Below are positions 41,259-49,288 of a DNA stretch of 64,000 nt, one piece after another. Position 1 is the first letter of the stretch; each line of letters starts with the position of its first letter. The stretch is taken from NCBI RefSeq assembly GCF_014649035.1, contig NZ_BMSG01000025.1, positions 1 to 64,000 of the forward strand, written 5' to 3'. The notes beneath the pieces were generated by a model. It saw only the letters and a program-made list of their open reading frames with translations. It did not search any database and was not told where the DNA came from. Both the position numbers and the translations under genes were made by a program. This DNA is from Streptomyces sindenensis (GTDB lineage: Bacteria; Actinomycetota; Actinomycetes; Streptomycetales; Streptomycetaceae).

Positions 41259-41623
41259 GGGTCTCGACTCCTCGAGGACGCGGTGGCTGCCCTGACGGCG
41301 AGGAACATACCCAGATCGAAGGTGTATGGGTACGTCCACTTGGTCGTCATGCGGCCGCAACCACCCGTCCGCCAGCAGATCGAAAGGGTCGCCCGGCCGG
41401 AGCGCAGGAATCCTTGCCTTCACCTCCTGAAGGCGGCATGGCCGAAACTTGACCATAGCCGCTCACCTGAGCGGAGACTGGAGCAGGTGAGTCCACTTCT
41501 CGAAGAGAAGAGGGTGGCACTGAGTGCCACGTCTTCCAGAAGTGCAGTCGCCCCTATTCCGCTCATCTGAGCGCAACCCCGATCAAGGGTGGCGTGAATC
41601 ACGCCCGATTCGGACCCCGGATT
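41259..41623. promoter_or_regulatory. ppdK upstream region with three palindromes
   Basis: No gene is visible. Two near-identical 16-bp palindromes, CCGCTCACCTGAGCGG (41459-41474) and CCGCTCATCTGAGCGC (41559-41574), begin exactly 100 bp apart. Between them lies GTGGCACTGAGTGCCAC (41514-41530), an 8-1-8 palindrome. They lie 200-320 bp upstream of ppdK and past the end of the convergent-side HAD gene, so they are most likely operators or leader structures for ppdK. A perfect AGGAGGTGA at about 41424-41432 on the minus strand has no usual start codon after it. Confidence 0.5.
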
Positions 41624-42307
41624 TCAGGATCCGGACGCCTCGGGACGCCTCAGGCAGTCGCTGAGCACCCCGAGATCCACCTCTTCCAGGCTACGGGCGA
41701 AGGTCCTCCCCCGCGCGGGGTCGACCGGCAGCAGCGAGGGCACCACCAGCACGGCACACCCCGCGGCGTGCGCGGACGCGGTCCCGTCCGGGGAGTCCTC
41801 GACGGCGACGCAGGCCGCCGCCGGGACCCCGAACCGGGTCGCCGCGGCCAGGTACGGATCGGGATGCGGCTTGGTCCGTACGGTGTCGTCGGCCGAGAGC
41901 GTGAAGGCGAAGGCGGCCTCGGCCAGCGCCCCTGCCACCACCGCGTCCACGACACTCCGGGGTGAGGCGCTGACCAGGGCGAACGGCACCCGGTGCCGCT
42001 CCAGGGCGGCCAGCAGGGCGGCGGCCCCGGGGCGCAGCGGGGCCCCCGCGTCGACCTTGCGGCGGAAGGAGCCGGTGAGCTCGGCGGCGACGGCGGGCAG
42101 CCCGTCCGCCGTCCCGCCCGTCACCGCGATCAGATGAGCGGCGGTGTCCGCGACGGCCCGGCCGACGACTTCGGGCGCGTCCGCGTCGGTGAGCCGGTGG
42201 CCGAGTCCGGCGGCGACCTCGTGGGCCGTCTCCCACCAGAGGACCTCGGTGTCGACGAGGGTGCCGTCCATGTCGAACAGCACGGCCGCGGGCGCGGGCG
42301 CGCTCAT
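41624..42307 (-). CDS. HAD-superfamily phosphatase (subfamily IA)
   Basis: This is a 227-aa Asp-nucleophile phosphatase or phosphomutase: motif I VLFDMDGTLVDTE, motif II LVSASPRSV, motif III Lys in TKPHPDPYLAAA, motif IV VAVEDSPDGTASA. The cap insertion and DMDGTLVD-E pattern are like beta-phosphoglucomutase and sugar phosphatases. It is the last gene of the ABC importer operon; its ATG overlaps the ATPase stop (ATGA), so it probably acts on the imported solute or a phosphorylated derivative. Confidence 0.85.
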   Translation of the reverse strand: MSAPAPAAVLFDMDGTLVDTEVLWWETAHEVAAGLGHRLTDADAPEVVGRAVADTAAHLIAVTGGTADGLPAVAAELTGSFRRKVDAGAPLRPGAAALLAALERHRVPFALVSASPRSVVDAVVAGALAEAAFAFTLSADDTVRTKPHPDPYLAAATRFGVPAAACVAVEDSPDGTASAHAAGCAVLVVPSLLPVDPARGRTFARSLEEVDLGVLSDCLRRPEASGS

Positions 42308-43479
42308 GCCGTCGCCGCTTTCCCGGTCGGCTCGTCCGTCGCGGGAACGGCCGGGACGACCAGCACCGGGCGCGGTACGGGCGTGACCCGGGCCCGTACG
42401 CCGGGCAGCAGGTCGGCGGCGTCCCGGGACGCCAGGTCGGCCTTGACCGCCACGCCGTCCGGGAGGTCGAGCAGGACCCGGGTGACCGAGCCGAGGAACG
42501 AGGCGGAGACGACGGTGGCCGTGCCCTCGGGATCGGCCTCCACGCGGACGCCCTCGGGCCGGATCAGGACCTCGACGGGCCCGCTGCCGCCCGGGACCCC
42601 GCCGTCGGCCGGCAGGACCGGCAGGGTGCGGCCGGCGACCTCGACCGAACCGGTGCCGGTCAGCCGGCCCGGCAGCCGGTTCATGGTGCCGACGAACTCG
42701 GCGACGAACGCGGTGGCGGGACGTTCGTACAGCTCGGCCGGGGGCGCGCACTGCTCCAGGCGGCCCGCGTTGAGGACGGCGACCCGGTCGGCCAGGGAAA
42801 GGGCCTCCTCCTGGTCGTGGGTGACGAAGATGGTGGTGATCCCGAGCGCGAGCTGAAGGCGGCGGATCTCCTCGCGGAGGGCGAGCCGGACCTTGGCATC
42901 GAGTGCCGAGAGCGGCTCGTCCAGCAGCAGCACCCGGGGGCGCAGGGCGAGCGCGCGGGCCAGGGCGACGCGCTGCTGCTGGCCGCCGGACATCTGGTGC
43001 GGGAAGCGGCCGCCGTGGTCGGGCAGCCCGACCAGGTCGAGGAGTTCGGCGGCGGTGGCGTGCCGCTCGGCGGCGGACACCTTCCGTACGCGCAGCCCGA
43101 AGGCCACGTTGTCGCGGGCGTTCAGGTGCGGGAAGAGGCTGTAGGACTGGAAGACCATTCCGGCGTCCCGCCGGTTGGCGGGGACCCGGGTGATGTCCTC
43201 GCCGTCGACCAGGACCTCGCCGGAGTCCGGCTGCTCGAACCCGGCGAGCACCCGCAGCGCGGTGGTCTTGCCGCAGCCGGAGGGGCCGAGGAGGGCGAGG
43301 AGTTCGCCGGGTTCGGCGGTGAGGTCGAGCCCGTCGAGGGCGACGGTCGGGCCGAACGCGCGGCGCAGCGAGCGGAACTCCACCCGGGCTCCGGCGGCGG
43401 AGGGCGCGCCCCCGGCGGCCCGCGCCGGACCTGGACGGCGGTCGGCGGTGGCGGCGGGCGGGACGGGCAGGGCTGACAT
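42304..43479 (-). CDS. ABC importer ATP-binding protein (PotA/FbpC-like, with TOBE domain)
   Basis: The 391-aa ATPase has Walker A GPSGCGKTT, Q-loop VFQSYSLFPH, signature MSGGQQQRVALARAL, Walker B VLLLDEPLSALD and switch His in IFVTHDQEEA. A C-terminal TOBE-like domain (about residue 285 onward, VLIRPEGVRVEADPEG) is typical of ATPases for polyamine, iron or phosphonate importers. A Pro/Ala-rich N-terminal extension of about 30 residues precedes the domain. Confidence 0.93.
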   Translation of the reverse strand: MSALPVPPAATADRRPGPARAAGGAPSAAGARVEFRSLRRAFGPTVALDGLDLTAEPGELLALLGPSGCGKTTALRVLAGFEQPDSGEVLVDGEDITRVPANRRDAGMVFQSYSLFPHLNARDNVAFGLRVRKVSAAERHATAAELLDLVGLPDHGGRFPHQMSGGQQQRVALARALALRPRVLLLDEPLSALDAKVRLALREEIRRLQLALGITTIFVTHDQEEALSLADRVAVLNAGRLEQCAPPAELYERPATAFVAEFVGTMNRLPGRLTGTGSVEVAGRTLPVLPADGGVPGGSGPVEVLIRPEGVRVEADPEGTATVVSASFLGSVTRVLLDLPDGVAVKADLASRDAADLLPGVRARVTPVPRPVLVVPAVPATDEPTGKAATA

Positions 43480-43485
43480 GGGCGG

Positions 43486-44490
43486 CTACTCCTTGCCGGG
43501 TACGGGGGCGGGGGCGGCGGACGCGGTGGTGGCGGTTTTGGAGGCGACGGCTCCTGAGGCAGCGGCTCCTGAGGCGGCACCGGCGGCCGGGGCGCCGGCG
43601 GACGGGCCGCTTCCGGCGCGGGAGAGAACGAGCAGCAGGGCCCAGGTGATCAGCAGGGAGAGCAGGGACACCGCGACCGACATCCGGGCCTCGGCGCCGG
43701 AGACGGAGACGATCCACACCGCGAACGGCCGGAAGCCCAGCAGCGAGGCGACGGTGTACTCGCCGAGCACCAGGGCCAGCGTGAGGAAGGAGGCCCCGGC
43801 GAGGGAGGAGCGCAGATTGGGCAGGATGACGCGGAGGATCACGTACAGCCGCCCGGCCCCGCAGTTCCGGGCCGCCTCCACCAGCGTGGGCACGTCGACC
43901 GCGCGGAGCCCCGCGTCCAGCGAGCGGTGCACGAACGGCAGCGCCAGCACGGTGTGGGCGAGGACCAGCACCACCGGGAACGACTCGTTCTGCACGGCGA
44001 GGAAGGTCTGGTAGAGCGGCGTGCGGGAGAAGTGGTCGGGCCCCCAGCGCAGCACCGTGGCGATCCCGGTGACCAGCGCGATCGGCGGCACCACCAGCGG
44101 CAGCATGCAGACGATCTCGACGACGGCGCGCAGCCGGGGCGGCCCGAGCCGGACCGCGACCAGGGCGGGTACGACGAGCAGCAGGGCGAGCGCGATGGTG
44201 GCGGCGGCGAGGGAGAGCGAGAGGAAGAGGCTCTCGGTGAAGCCGTCGGCCGACAGGATCCCGCTGTACGCGGCGAAGGTGAGGCCCTGCCCCGGCACAT
44301 GGACGGTGAAGACGAACGAGGAGATCAGCGGGGTGAGGAAGTACAGCCCGGCGACGGTGAGCACGGCCCCGCGCCAGTAGCGGGGCCGGCGGCGGCGGGC
44401 CGTGACGGGCACGGCTCCCGGGGAAACCGGGGACGGGGAGTCGGGGGGCGTGGAGTCGGGAGAAAGGGAGACGGGGGTCAGCGCAGCCAT
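43486..44490 (-). CDS. ABC importer permease 2
   Basis: The 334-aa membrane protein has about six helices (YWRGAVLTVAGLYFLTPLIS first) and the EAA-type loop VDVPTLVEAARNCGAGRLYV, which contacts the ATPase. Its long Ser/Pro-rich N-terminus and Ala/Gly-rich C-terminal tail (PSAGAPAAGAASGAAASG) are low-complexity. The ATG at 44490 overlaps permease 1 by 13 bp. Together the two permeases form the transport channel. Confidence 0.9.
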   Translation of the reverse strand: MAALTPVSLSPDSTPPDSPSPVSPGAVPVTARRRRPRYWRGAVLTVAGLYFLTPLISSFVFTVHVPGQGLTFAAYSGILSADGFTESLFLSLSLAAATIALALLLVVPALVAVRLGPPRLRAVVEIVCMLPLVVPPIALVTGIATVLRWGPDHFSRTPLYQTFLAVQNESFPVVLVLAHTVLALPFVHRSLDAGLRAVDVPTLVEAARNCGAGRLYVILRVILPNLRSSLAGASFLTLALVLGEYTVASLLGFRPFAVWIVSVSGAEARMSVAVSLLSLLITWALLLVLSRAGSGPSAGAPAAGAASGAAASGAVASKTATTASAAPAPVPGKE

Positions 44491-45392
44491 CGGGAACTCC
44501 GTCGCTGGAGGGGCAGGTAGACGGCCATCACCAGTCCGGCGATCACGATCATGTCGAGGCTGAGCGCCAGGGCCACGTTCTCCTGGCCGACCAGGACGTT
44601 GCCCGAGAGGGCGTCGGCGATCTTCAGGGTGACCAGCGGGACGGAGCCGCCGACGAGGGCGGCGGCGGTGGCGTGCGCGGCGAAGGCGCTGCCGAAGAGC
44701 AGGACGAACCCGCCGAGCAGCGAGGGCGCGAGGACGGGCAGGCCGACGTGGCGCCAGAACTGCCCGGTGGAGGCCCCTGTGCTGAGCGCGGCCTCGCGCC
44801 ACTGGGGGCGCAGTCCGTCCAGCGCGGGGACGACGACGAGGACCATGAGCGGGACGAGGAAGTAGAGGTAGATGACGGTGAGCCCGGTGAAGGAGTAGAG
44901 GTTCCAGCCGAGGGCGTCCAGGTGCCCGAGCTCCGTGACGACCCCGGAGATGCCGAGGGTCGCGACGAAGGCGAAGGCGAGCGGGATCCCGCCGAAGTTG
45001 GCGAGCACCCCGGAGGCGGTGAGGACCGCGCCGCGCAGGGCGCCGCGCCGGGAGGTGACGACGGCCTGGGCGATGAGCACCCCGAGCACGGTGGCGAGGG
45101 CGGCGGTCAGCGCGGAGAGCTGGACGCTGCCGGTGAGCGAGGTGAGGTAGGGCCCCTGGAGCGAGCGCGAGAGGTGCTCGCCGGTGAACTCGGTGGTCCC
45201 GGCGACCGGATCGGTGCGGGTGAACGCCCCGTACAGCAGGGCCCCGGCGGGCAGTCCGAAGCAGAGCCCGGCGAAGACGAGCAGCGGGAGCGCGCCGAGC
45301 CAGACGCGGGACGGGCGGCGGCGGGCCCGGCCGCCGCCCTGCTCGGCGGCCGCCCCGGGGCCCGGGGCGGCGGACGGGTGCGGGACGGTCAT
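44478..45392 (-). CDS. ABC importer permease 1
   Basis: The 304-aa membrane protein has about six helices (VWLGALPLLVFAGLCFGLPA first) and the EAA-like loop QWREAALSTGASTGQFWRHV. It starts with ATG overlapping the stop of the binding-protein gene (TGATG). Its similarity to PotB/CysT-type permeases is general and does not show the solute. Confidence 0.9.
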   Translation of the reverse strand: MTVPHPSAAPGPGAAAEQGGGRARRRPSRVWLGALPLLVFAGLCFGLPAGALLYGAFTRTDPVAGTTEFTGEHLSRSLQGPYLTSLTGSVQLSALTAALATVLGVLIAQAVVTSRRGALRGAVLTASGVLANFGGIPLAFAFVATLGISGVVTELGHLDALGWNLYSFTGLTVIYLYFLVPLMVLVVVPALDGLRPQWREAALSTGASTGQFWRHVGLPVLAPSLLGGFVLLFGSAFAAHATAAALVGGSVPLVTLKIADALSGNVLVGQENVALALSLDMIVIAGLVMAVYLPLQRRSSRWLR

Positions 45393-46570
45393 CAGGAGAC
45401 GGCCTTGTCCCAGTTCTCGGCGAGGGTGGCGTTGGCCTCGTCCAGCTCATCGGAGCTGGGGAACGCCGGGGTGCCTTCGACCTTCGGCAGCTTGGCGACG
45501 AAGGCCTTGTCGGCGGTGCCGTCCTCGGTCATGGCGGGCAGCAGCACGGGGCGGGCGTACCCCTTGAGCCAGAGGTTCTGGCCCTCGGCGCTGTAGAGGT
45601 ACTCCATCCACAGGCGGGCGGCGGCCGGGTGCGGGGCGTCCTTGTTGATGGCCTGCGAGTAGAACTGGGCGTACACGCCGTCGGCCGGCACGGAGACCTT
45701 CCAGTCGACGCCCTTGCCCTTGAACTGGTCGGCGTACCCGGCGTTCAGGTAGTCCCAGTCGATGCTGATGGGCGTCTCGCCCTTCTCGACGGTGGCCGGG
45801 GTGGACTCGACGGGGATGAAGTTGCCGCTCTTCTTCAGCTTGCCGAAGAAGTCGATGCCGGGCTGGATGTCGCCGAACGAGCCCTTGTTGGCGAGGGAGG
45901 CCGCGTACACGCCGCCGAACGCGGAGCCGGACTTGGTCGGGTTGCCGTTGAGCGCGACCTTCCCCTTGTACTCGGGCTTGAGCAGATCGGCGAAGGTCTC
46001 GGGGCAGGTGGTGATGCGGGCGGCGTCGCAGCCGATGGAGACGTAGCCGCCGTAGTCGTTGTACCAGCGGCCGTCGGCGTCCTTCTGACTGTCGGGGATC
46101 CGGTCCCAGGCGGTGACCTTGTACGGGGCGAAGAGGTTCTCGGCGGCGCCGCTGCGGGCGAAGGCGATGCCGAGGTCGAGGACGTCGGGGGCGCGCTTCT
46201 GGCCCTTGCGGGACTTGACGGCGGCTATCTCGTCGGAGCTTGAGGCGTCCGGGGTCTCGCTCTTGATCCTGACCTTGTACTTGGCCTGGAAGGCCTTGAT
46301 GATCTCGCCGTAGTTCGCCCAGTCCGGCGGCAGGGCGATCACGTTCAGCTCGCCCTCCTTCTCGGCGGCGGCGACCAGCTTCTCCATCCCGCCGAAGTCG
46401 GCGACCGAGGTCGCCTCGGTCGACTTCACCCCGTTCACCCCGGTGGCGGCCTTCTCCTCGGGCGCGGCGCCGCACGCGGTGAGGGCGGTGAGGGCGGCGG
46501 TGGAGAGGGCGAGAGCGGCAACGGCACGGCCGTTGGCACGCGTGAGGGGGCGGGGTCGGGCTCTGTGCAC
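45392..46570 (-). CDS. ABC importer solute-binding lipoprotein
   Basis: The 392-aa lipoprotein has a basic start, hydrophobic stretch and lipobox ALTALTAC-G near residue 32. The mature part has the class of fold used for iron, thiamine, polyamines and 2-aminoethylphosphonate: ELNVIALPPDWANYGEIIKA, VLDLGIAFARSG, YVSIGCDAARI, ISIDWDYLNAGYADQF, and AARLWMEYLYSAEGQNLWLK. The presence of a HAD enzyme in the operon and a decayed HutC-type regulator hints at a phosphonate or polyol solute, but this is inference. GTG start with GGGAG 8 nt upstream. Confidence 0.9.
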   Translation of the reverse strand: MHRARPRPLTRANGRAVAALALSTAALTALTACGAAPEEKAATGVNGVKSTEATSVADFGGMEKLVAAAEKEGELNVIALPPDWANYGEIIKAFQAKYKVRIKSETPDASSSDEIAAVKSRKGQKRAPDVLDLGIAFARSGAAENLFAPYKVTAWDRIPDSQKDADGRWYNDYGGYVSIGCDAARITTCPETFADLLKPEYKGKVALNGNPTKSGSAFGGVYAASLANKGSFGDIQPGIDFFGKLKKSGNFIPVESTPATVEKGETPISIDWDYLNAGYADQFKGKGVDWKVSVPADGVYAQFYSQAINKDAPHPAAARLWMEYLYSAEGQNLWLKGYARPVLLPAMTEDGTADKAFVAKLPKVEGTPAFPSSDELDEANATLAENWDKAVS

Positions 46571-46601
46571 GGTCTGTCTCCCGGAAGCGAAGTGAGGGCC
46601 A

Positions 46602-46615
46602 CTTGTTCATACAAG
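46602..46615. promoter_or_regulatory. Operator-like palindrome CTTGT-TCAT-ACAAG
   Basis: A perfect 5-4-5 palindrome lies 32 nt upstream of the binding-protein start, in the only promoter region of the importer operon. The T-G-T/A-C-A arms suit GntR-family (HutC-type) operators, and a HutC-type regulator remnant lies next door at 46777. Confidence 0.45.
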
Positions 46616-46776
46616 CTGGCATCAGTTCGCCCGGCTCAGATGTCCGAGGAGTTAACGTCCGATGGCCGGTGCCGCAAGAGCCGAGGAAGAGGGAAGCCGG
46701 TGATATCGGGGTTTTGGCAGGTACGGAAGCCGTGCTCGGCCGGCCCCGGAGGGAGGGCCAAGGTGAGGACCGACCC

Positions 46777-46965
46777 ATGTCCCGGACCAGCACCTGTGCG
46801 CAGCTCGGGGCGCTGACCGACGGGGGCCCGTGGGCCGCTCGCGAGGAGGCGGCCCGCCTGGACGTCGGGCCGGGCAGCGAGGTCCTGTACGTCCTGCGGC
46901 TTCGGCACCTGGACGGCGAGCCGGTGAGGGTGGAGCGGCGGGCGGGGCGGGGCGTGGCGGGGTGA
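46777..46965 (+). pseudogene. Remnant of a GntR-family (UTRA domain) regulator
   Basis: A 62-codon frame begins MSRTSTCAQLGALTDG and contains LDVGPGSEVLYVLRLRHLDG, EPVRVERR, the characteristic strand of UTRA (HutC-type) effector domains. The winged-helix DNA-binding part is missing and the frame ends shortly after EPVRVERR in a run of Arg/Gly. It is divergent from the importer operon, where such a regulator would be expected, so it looks like the decayed former regulator. Confidence 0.6.
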
Positions 46966-46982
46966 GCCCCTCCCGTACCGCT

Positions 46983-48131
46983 TCAGCCGCCGGAGGTGTC
47001 CAGCTCCGCGTCGGCGCTGACGCCCGAGCAGTCGTACGGGTCCTTGAGCCAGCCGTCCGGGAGGACGACCCGGTTGTTGCCGGAGGTCCGTCCGCGGGGC
47101 CCGTCGGCGCCGTCGGGCCAGGGCTGGTCGAGGTCCAGCTCGTGCAGCTGGCCGCCCAGCTCCTCCAGGGAGGAGGTGATGGCGAGCTTCTTGCGCATCT
47201 CGGAGCCGACCGCGAAACCCTTGAGATACCAGGCGACGTGCTTGCGGAAGTCGATGACGCCCCGCGCCTCGTCGCCGATCCACTCCCCCAGCAGCGTGGC
47301 GTGGCGCACCATGACGTCGGCGACCTCCCGCAGGGTGGGCGCGTGCCGTTCGCCGCGCCCCTCCAGGGCGCTGACCAGATCGGCGAAGAGCCAGGGCCGC
47401 CCGAGGCACCCGCGCCCGACGACCACGCCGTCGCAGCCGGTCTCGCGCATCATCCGCAGGGCGTCGTCGGCGCACCAGATGTCGCCGTTGCCGAGGACGG
47501 GGATCTCCGGGACGTGCTCCTTGAGCCGGGCGATGGCGTCCCAGTCGGCGGTGCCGCCGTAGTGCTGGGCGGTGGTGCGCCCGTGCAGGGCGACGGCGGT
47601 CACGCCCTCCTCGACGGCGATGCGCCCGGCGTCGAGGAAGGTGAGGTGGTCGTCGTCGATGCCCTTGCGCATCTTGATCGTGACGGGGAGGTCACCGGCG
47701 CCCGAGACGGCTTCCCGCAGGATGGCCCGCAGCAGGGGCCGCTTGTACGGGAGCGCGGAGCCGCCGCCCTTGCGGGTGACCTTGGGGACCGGGCAGCCGA
47801 AGTTCAGGTCGATGTGATCGGCGAGATTCTCGTCCACGATCATGCGGACGGCCTTTCCGACGGTGACCGGGTCCACTCCGTACAGCTGGATCGAGCGCGG
47901 GGTCTCGGTCGCGTCGAAGTGGATGAGCTGCATGGTCTTCTCGTTGCGCTCGACCAGCGCCCGCGTGGTGATCATCTCGCTGACGAACAGCCCCTTGCCC
48001 CCGGAGAACTCCCGGCACAGCGTCCGGAAGGGGGCGTTGGTGATGCCGGCCATCGGGGCCAGCACGACCGGCGGCTGCACGGTGTGCGGGCCGATACGGA
48101 GCTGCGGGAGGGCGGGGGCGAGCGTGGTCAT
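46983..48131 (-). CDS. dusB: tRNA-dihydrouridine synthase
   Basis: DUS enzymes reduce specific uridines in tRNA with FMN. The 382-aa protein has PPVVLAPMAGITNAPFRTLC at the start, IQLYGVDPVTVGKAVRMI, the signature HIDLNFGCPVPKVTRKGGGS with the catalytic Cys, VTIKMRKGIDDDHLTF, ALHGRTTAQHYGG, IPVLGNGDIWCADDALRMM and GVVVGRGCLGRPWLF. Overall it is DusB-like, the common actinobacterial form. Confidence 0.95.
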   Translation of the reverse strand: MTTLAPALPQLRIGPHTVQPPVVLAPMAGITNAPFRTLCREFSGGKGLFVSEMITTRALVERNEKTMQLIHFDATETPRSIQLYGVDPVTVGKAVRMIVDENLADHIDLNFGCPVPKVTRKGGGSALPYKRPLLRAILREAVSGAGDLPVTIKMRKGIDDDHLTFLDAGRIAVEEGVTAVALHGRTTAQHYGGTADWDAIARLKEHVPEIPVLGNGDIWCADDALRMMRETGCDGVVVGRGCLGRPWLFADLVSALEGRGERHAPTLREVADVMVRHATLLGEWIGDEARGVIDFRKHVAWYLKGFAVGSEMRKKLAITSSLEELGGQLHELDLDQPWPDGADGPRGRTSGNNRVVLPDGWLKDPYDCSGVSADAELDTSGG

Positions 48132-48220
48132 TGCTCCATTGTCGCGTACGCCGGACGGGTGGCGGGCCGGTCGTCCGGCGTACACCGCTGGGCGTCGGCC
48201 CGAGACCCCGAGGCGGTGCC

Positions 48221-49189
48221 TCAGAAGACGGACAGCCCGGTGAGCGTGGTGAACCGGTCGAGCGCCGCCACGCCGGCCACCGAGTTGCCGCGCCGGTCGA
48301 GCCCCGGGCTCCACACGCACAGGGTGCACTCCCCGGGCACGATGGCGATGATCCCGCCGCCGACGCCGCTCTTGCCGGGCAGCCCCACCCGGTAGGCGAA
48401 CTCCCCGGCCGCGTCGTACGTACCGCAGGTGAGCATGACCGCGTTGACCTGCTTGGCCTGGCTGCGGGTCAGCAGCGCGGACCCGTCGGCCCGGACGCCG
48501 TGCCGGGCGAGGAACCCGGCCGAGAGGGCCAGGTCCGCGCAGGACGCCTCGATGGAGCACTGGCGGAAGTAGGCGGCGAGGAGTTCGGGGACCGGGAGCG
48601 TGACGTTGCCGTAGGAGGCCATGAAGTGGGCCAGCGCGGCGTTGCGGTCGCCGTGGGCCGCTTCGGACCCGGCGACCTCCGGTACGAAGTCGATGGCGGG
48701 GTTGCCGCTCTCCTCGCGCAGCAGCTCCCGCACCTGCCCGGCGGCGTCCCCGGTCAGCGTCTGGAGCCGGTCGGTCACCACCAGGGCGCCCGCGTTGATG
48801 AACGGGTTGCGGGGGATCCCGTTCTCGTACTCCAACTGCACCAGGGAGTTGAAGGGATTGCCCGACGGCTCACGGCCCACGCCCCGCCAGATCCGCTCGC
48901 CGTCCAGGGAGAGCGCCAGGGCCAGGGCGAAGACCTTGGAGATGGACTGGGTCGAGAACGGCTGCCGCCAGTCCCCGACCCCGTACACCGTCCCGTCCGG
49001 CTCGGCGACGGCCATGCCGAAGCGCCGGGGGTCGACGCCCGCGAGCATCGGGATGTAGTCGGCGGGCGTGCCGTGGTCGTCGCGGGCGGCCATCTCCTCG
49101 GCTATGCGGCTGATGACGGAGCTGAAGCGGTGCGGGCCGGAGCGCGGAGCGGCACTGCTCGCCGGGGCGGCGGCGGAGGCGTGGGACAC
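48221..49189 (-). CDS. glsA: Glutaminase A
   Basis: This serine-dependent glutaminase hydrolyses glutamine to glutamate and ammonia. The 322-aa protein has the catalytic Ser-x-x-Lys in FSTQSISKVFALALAL, then NPFNSLVQLEYENGIPRNPF, INAGALVV, Y in AAYFRQCSIE, LSAGFLARHG, VMLTCGTYDAAGEFAYRVGL, PGKSGVGGGIIAIVPG and SPGLDRRGNSVAG, all core positions of the family. GTG start. Confidence 0.96.
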   Translation of the reverse strand: MSHASAAAPASSAAPRSGPHRFSSVISRIAEEMAARDDHGTPADYIPMLAGVDPRRFGMAVAEPDGTVYGVGDWRQPFSTQSISKVFALALALSLDGERIWRGVGREPSGNPFNSLVQLEYENGIPRNPFINAGALVVTDRLQTLTGDAAGQVRELLREESGNPAIDFVPEVAGSEAAHGDRNAALAHFMASYGNVTLPVPELLAAYFRQCSIEASCADLALSAGFLARHGVRADGSALLTRSQAKQVNAVMLTCGTYDAAGEFAYRVGLPGKSGVGGGIIAIVPGECTLCVWSPGLDRRGNSVAGVAALDRFTTLTGLSVF

Positions 49190-49288
49190 GGCGATTCCTG
49201 ACGGGGAGAGGAGCGGGACCGGGACAAGGATGCCCGGAATGCCCCGGCACGACGAACCCGCCGTGCGGGGCCCGCCTCCTCGCCCCCG

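Noticed and set aside
41259..41456. 66-residue N-terminal extension of PPDK
   Set aside because: Known PPDKs begin near MSENKD-FVYDF, and GAGGAG precedes the GTG at 41258; the extension covers palindromic regulatory sequence.
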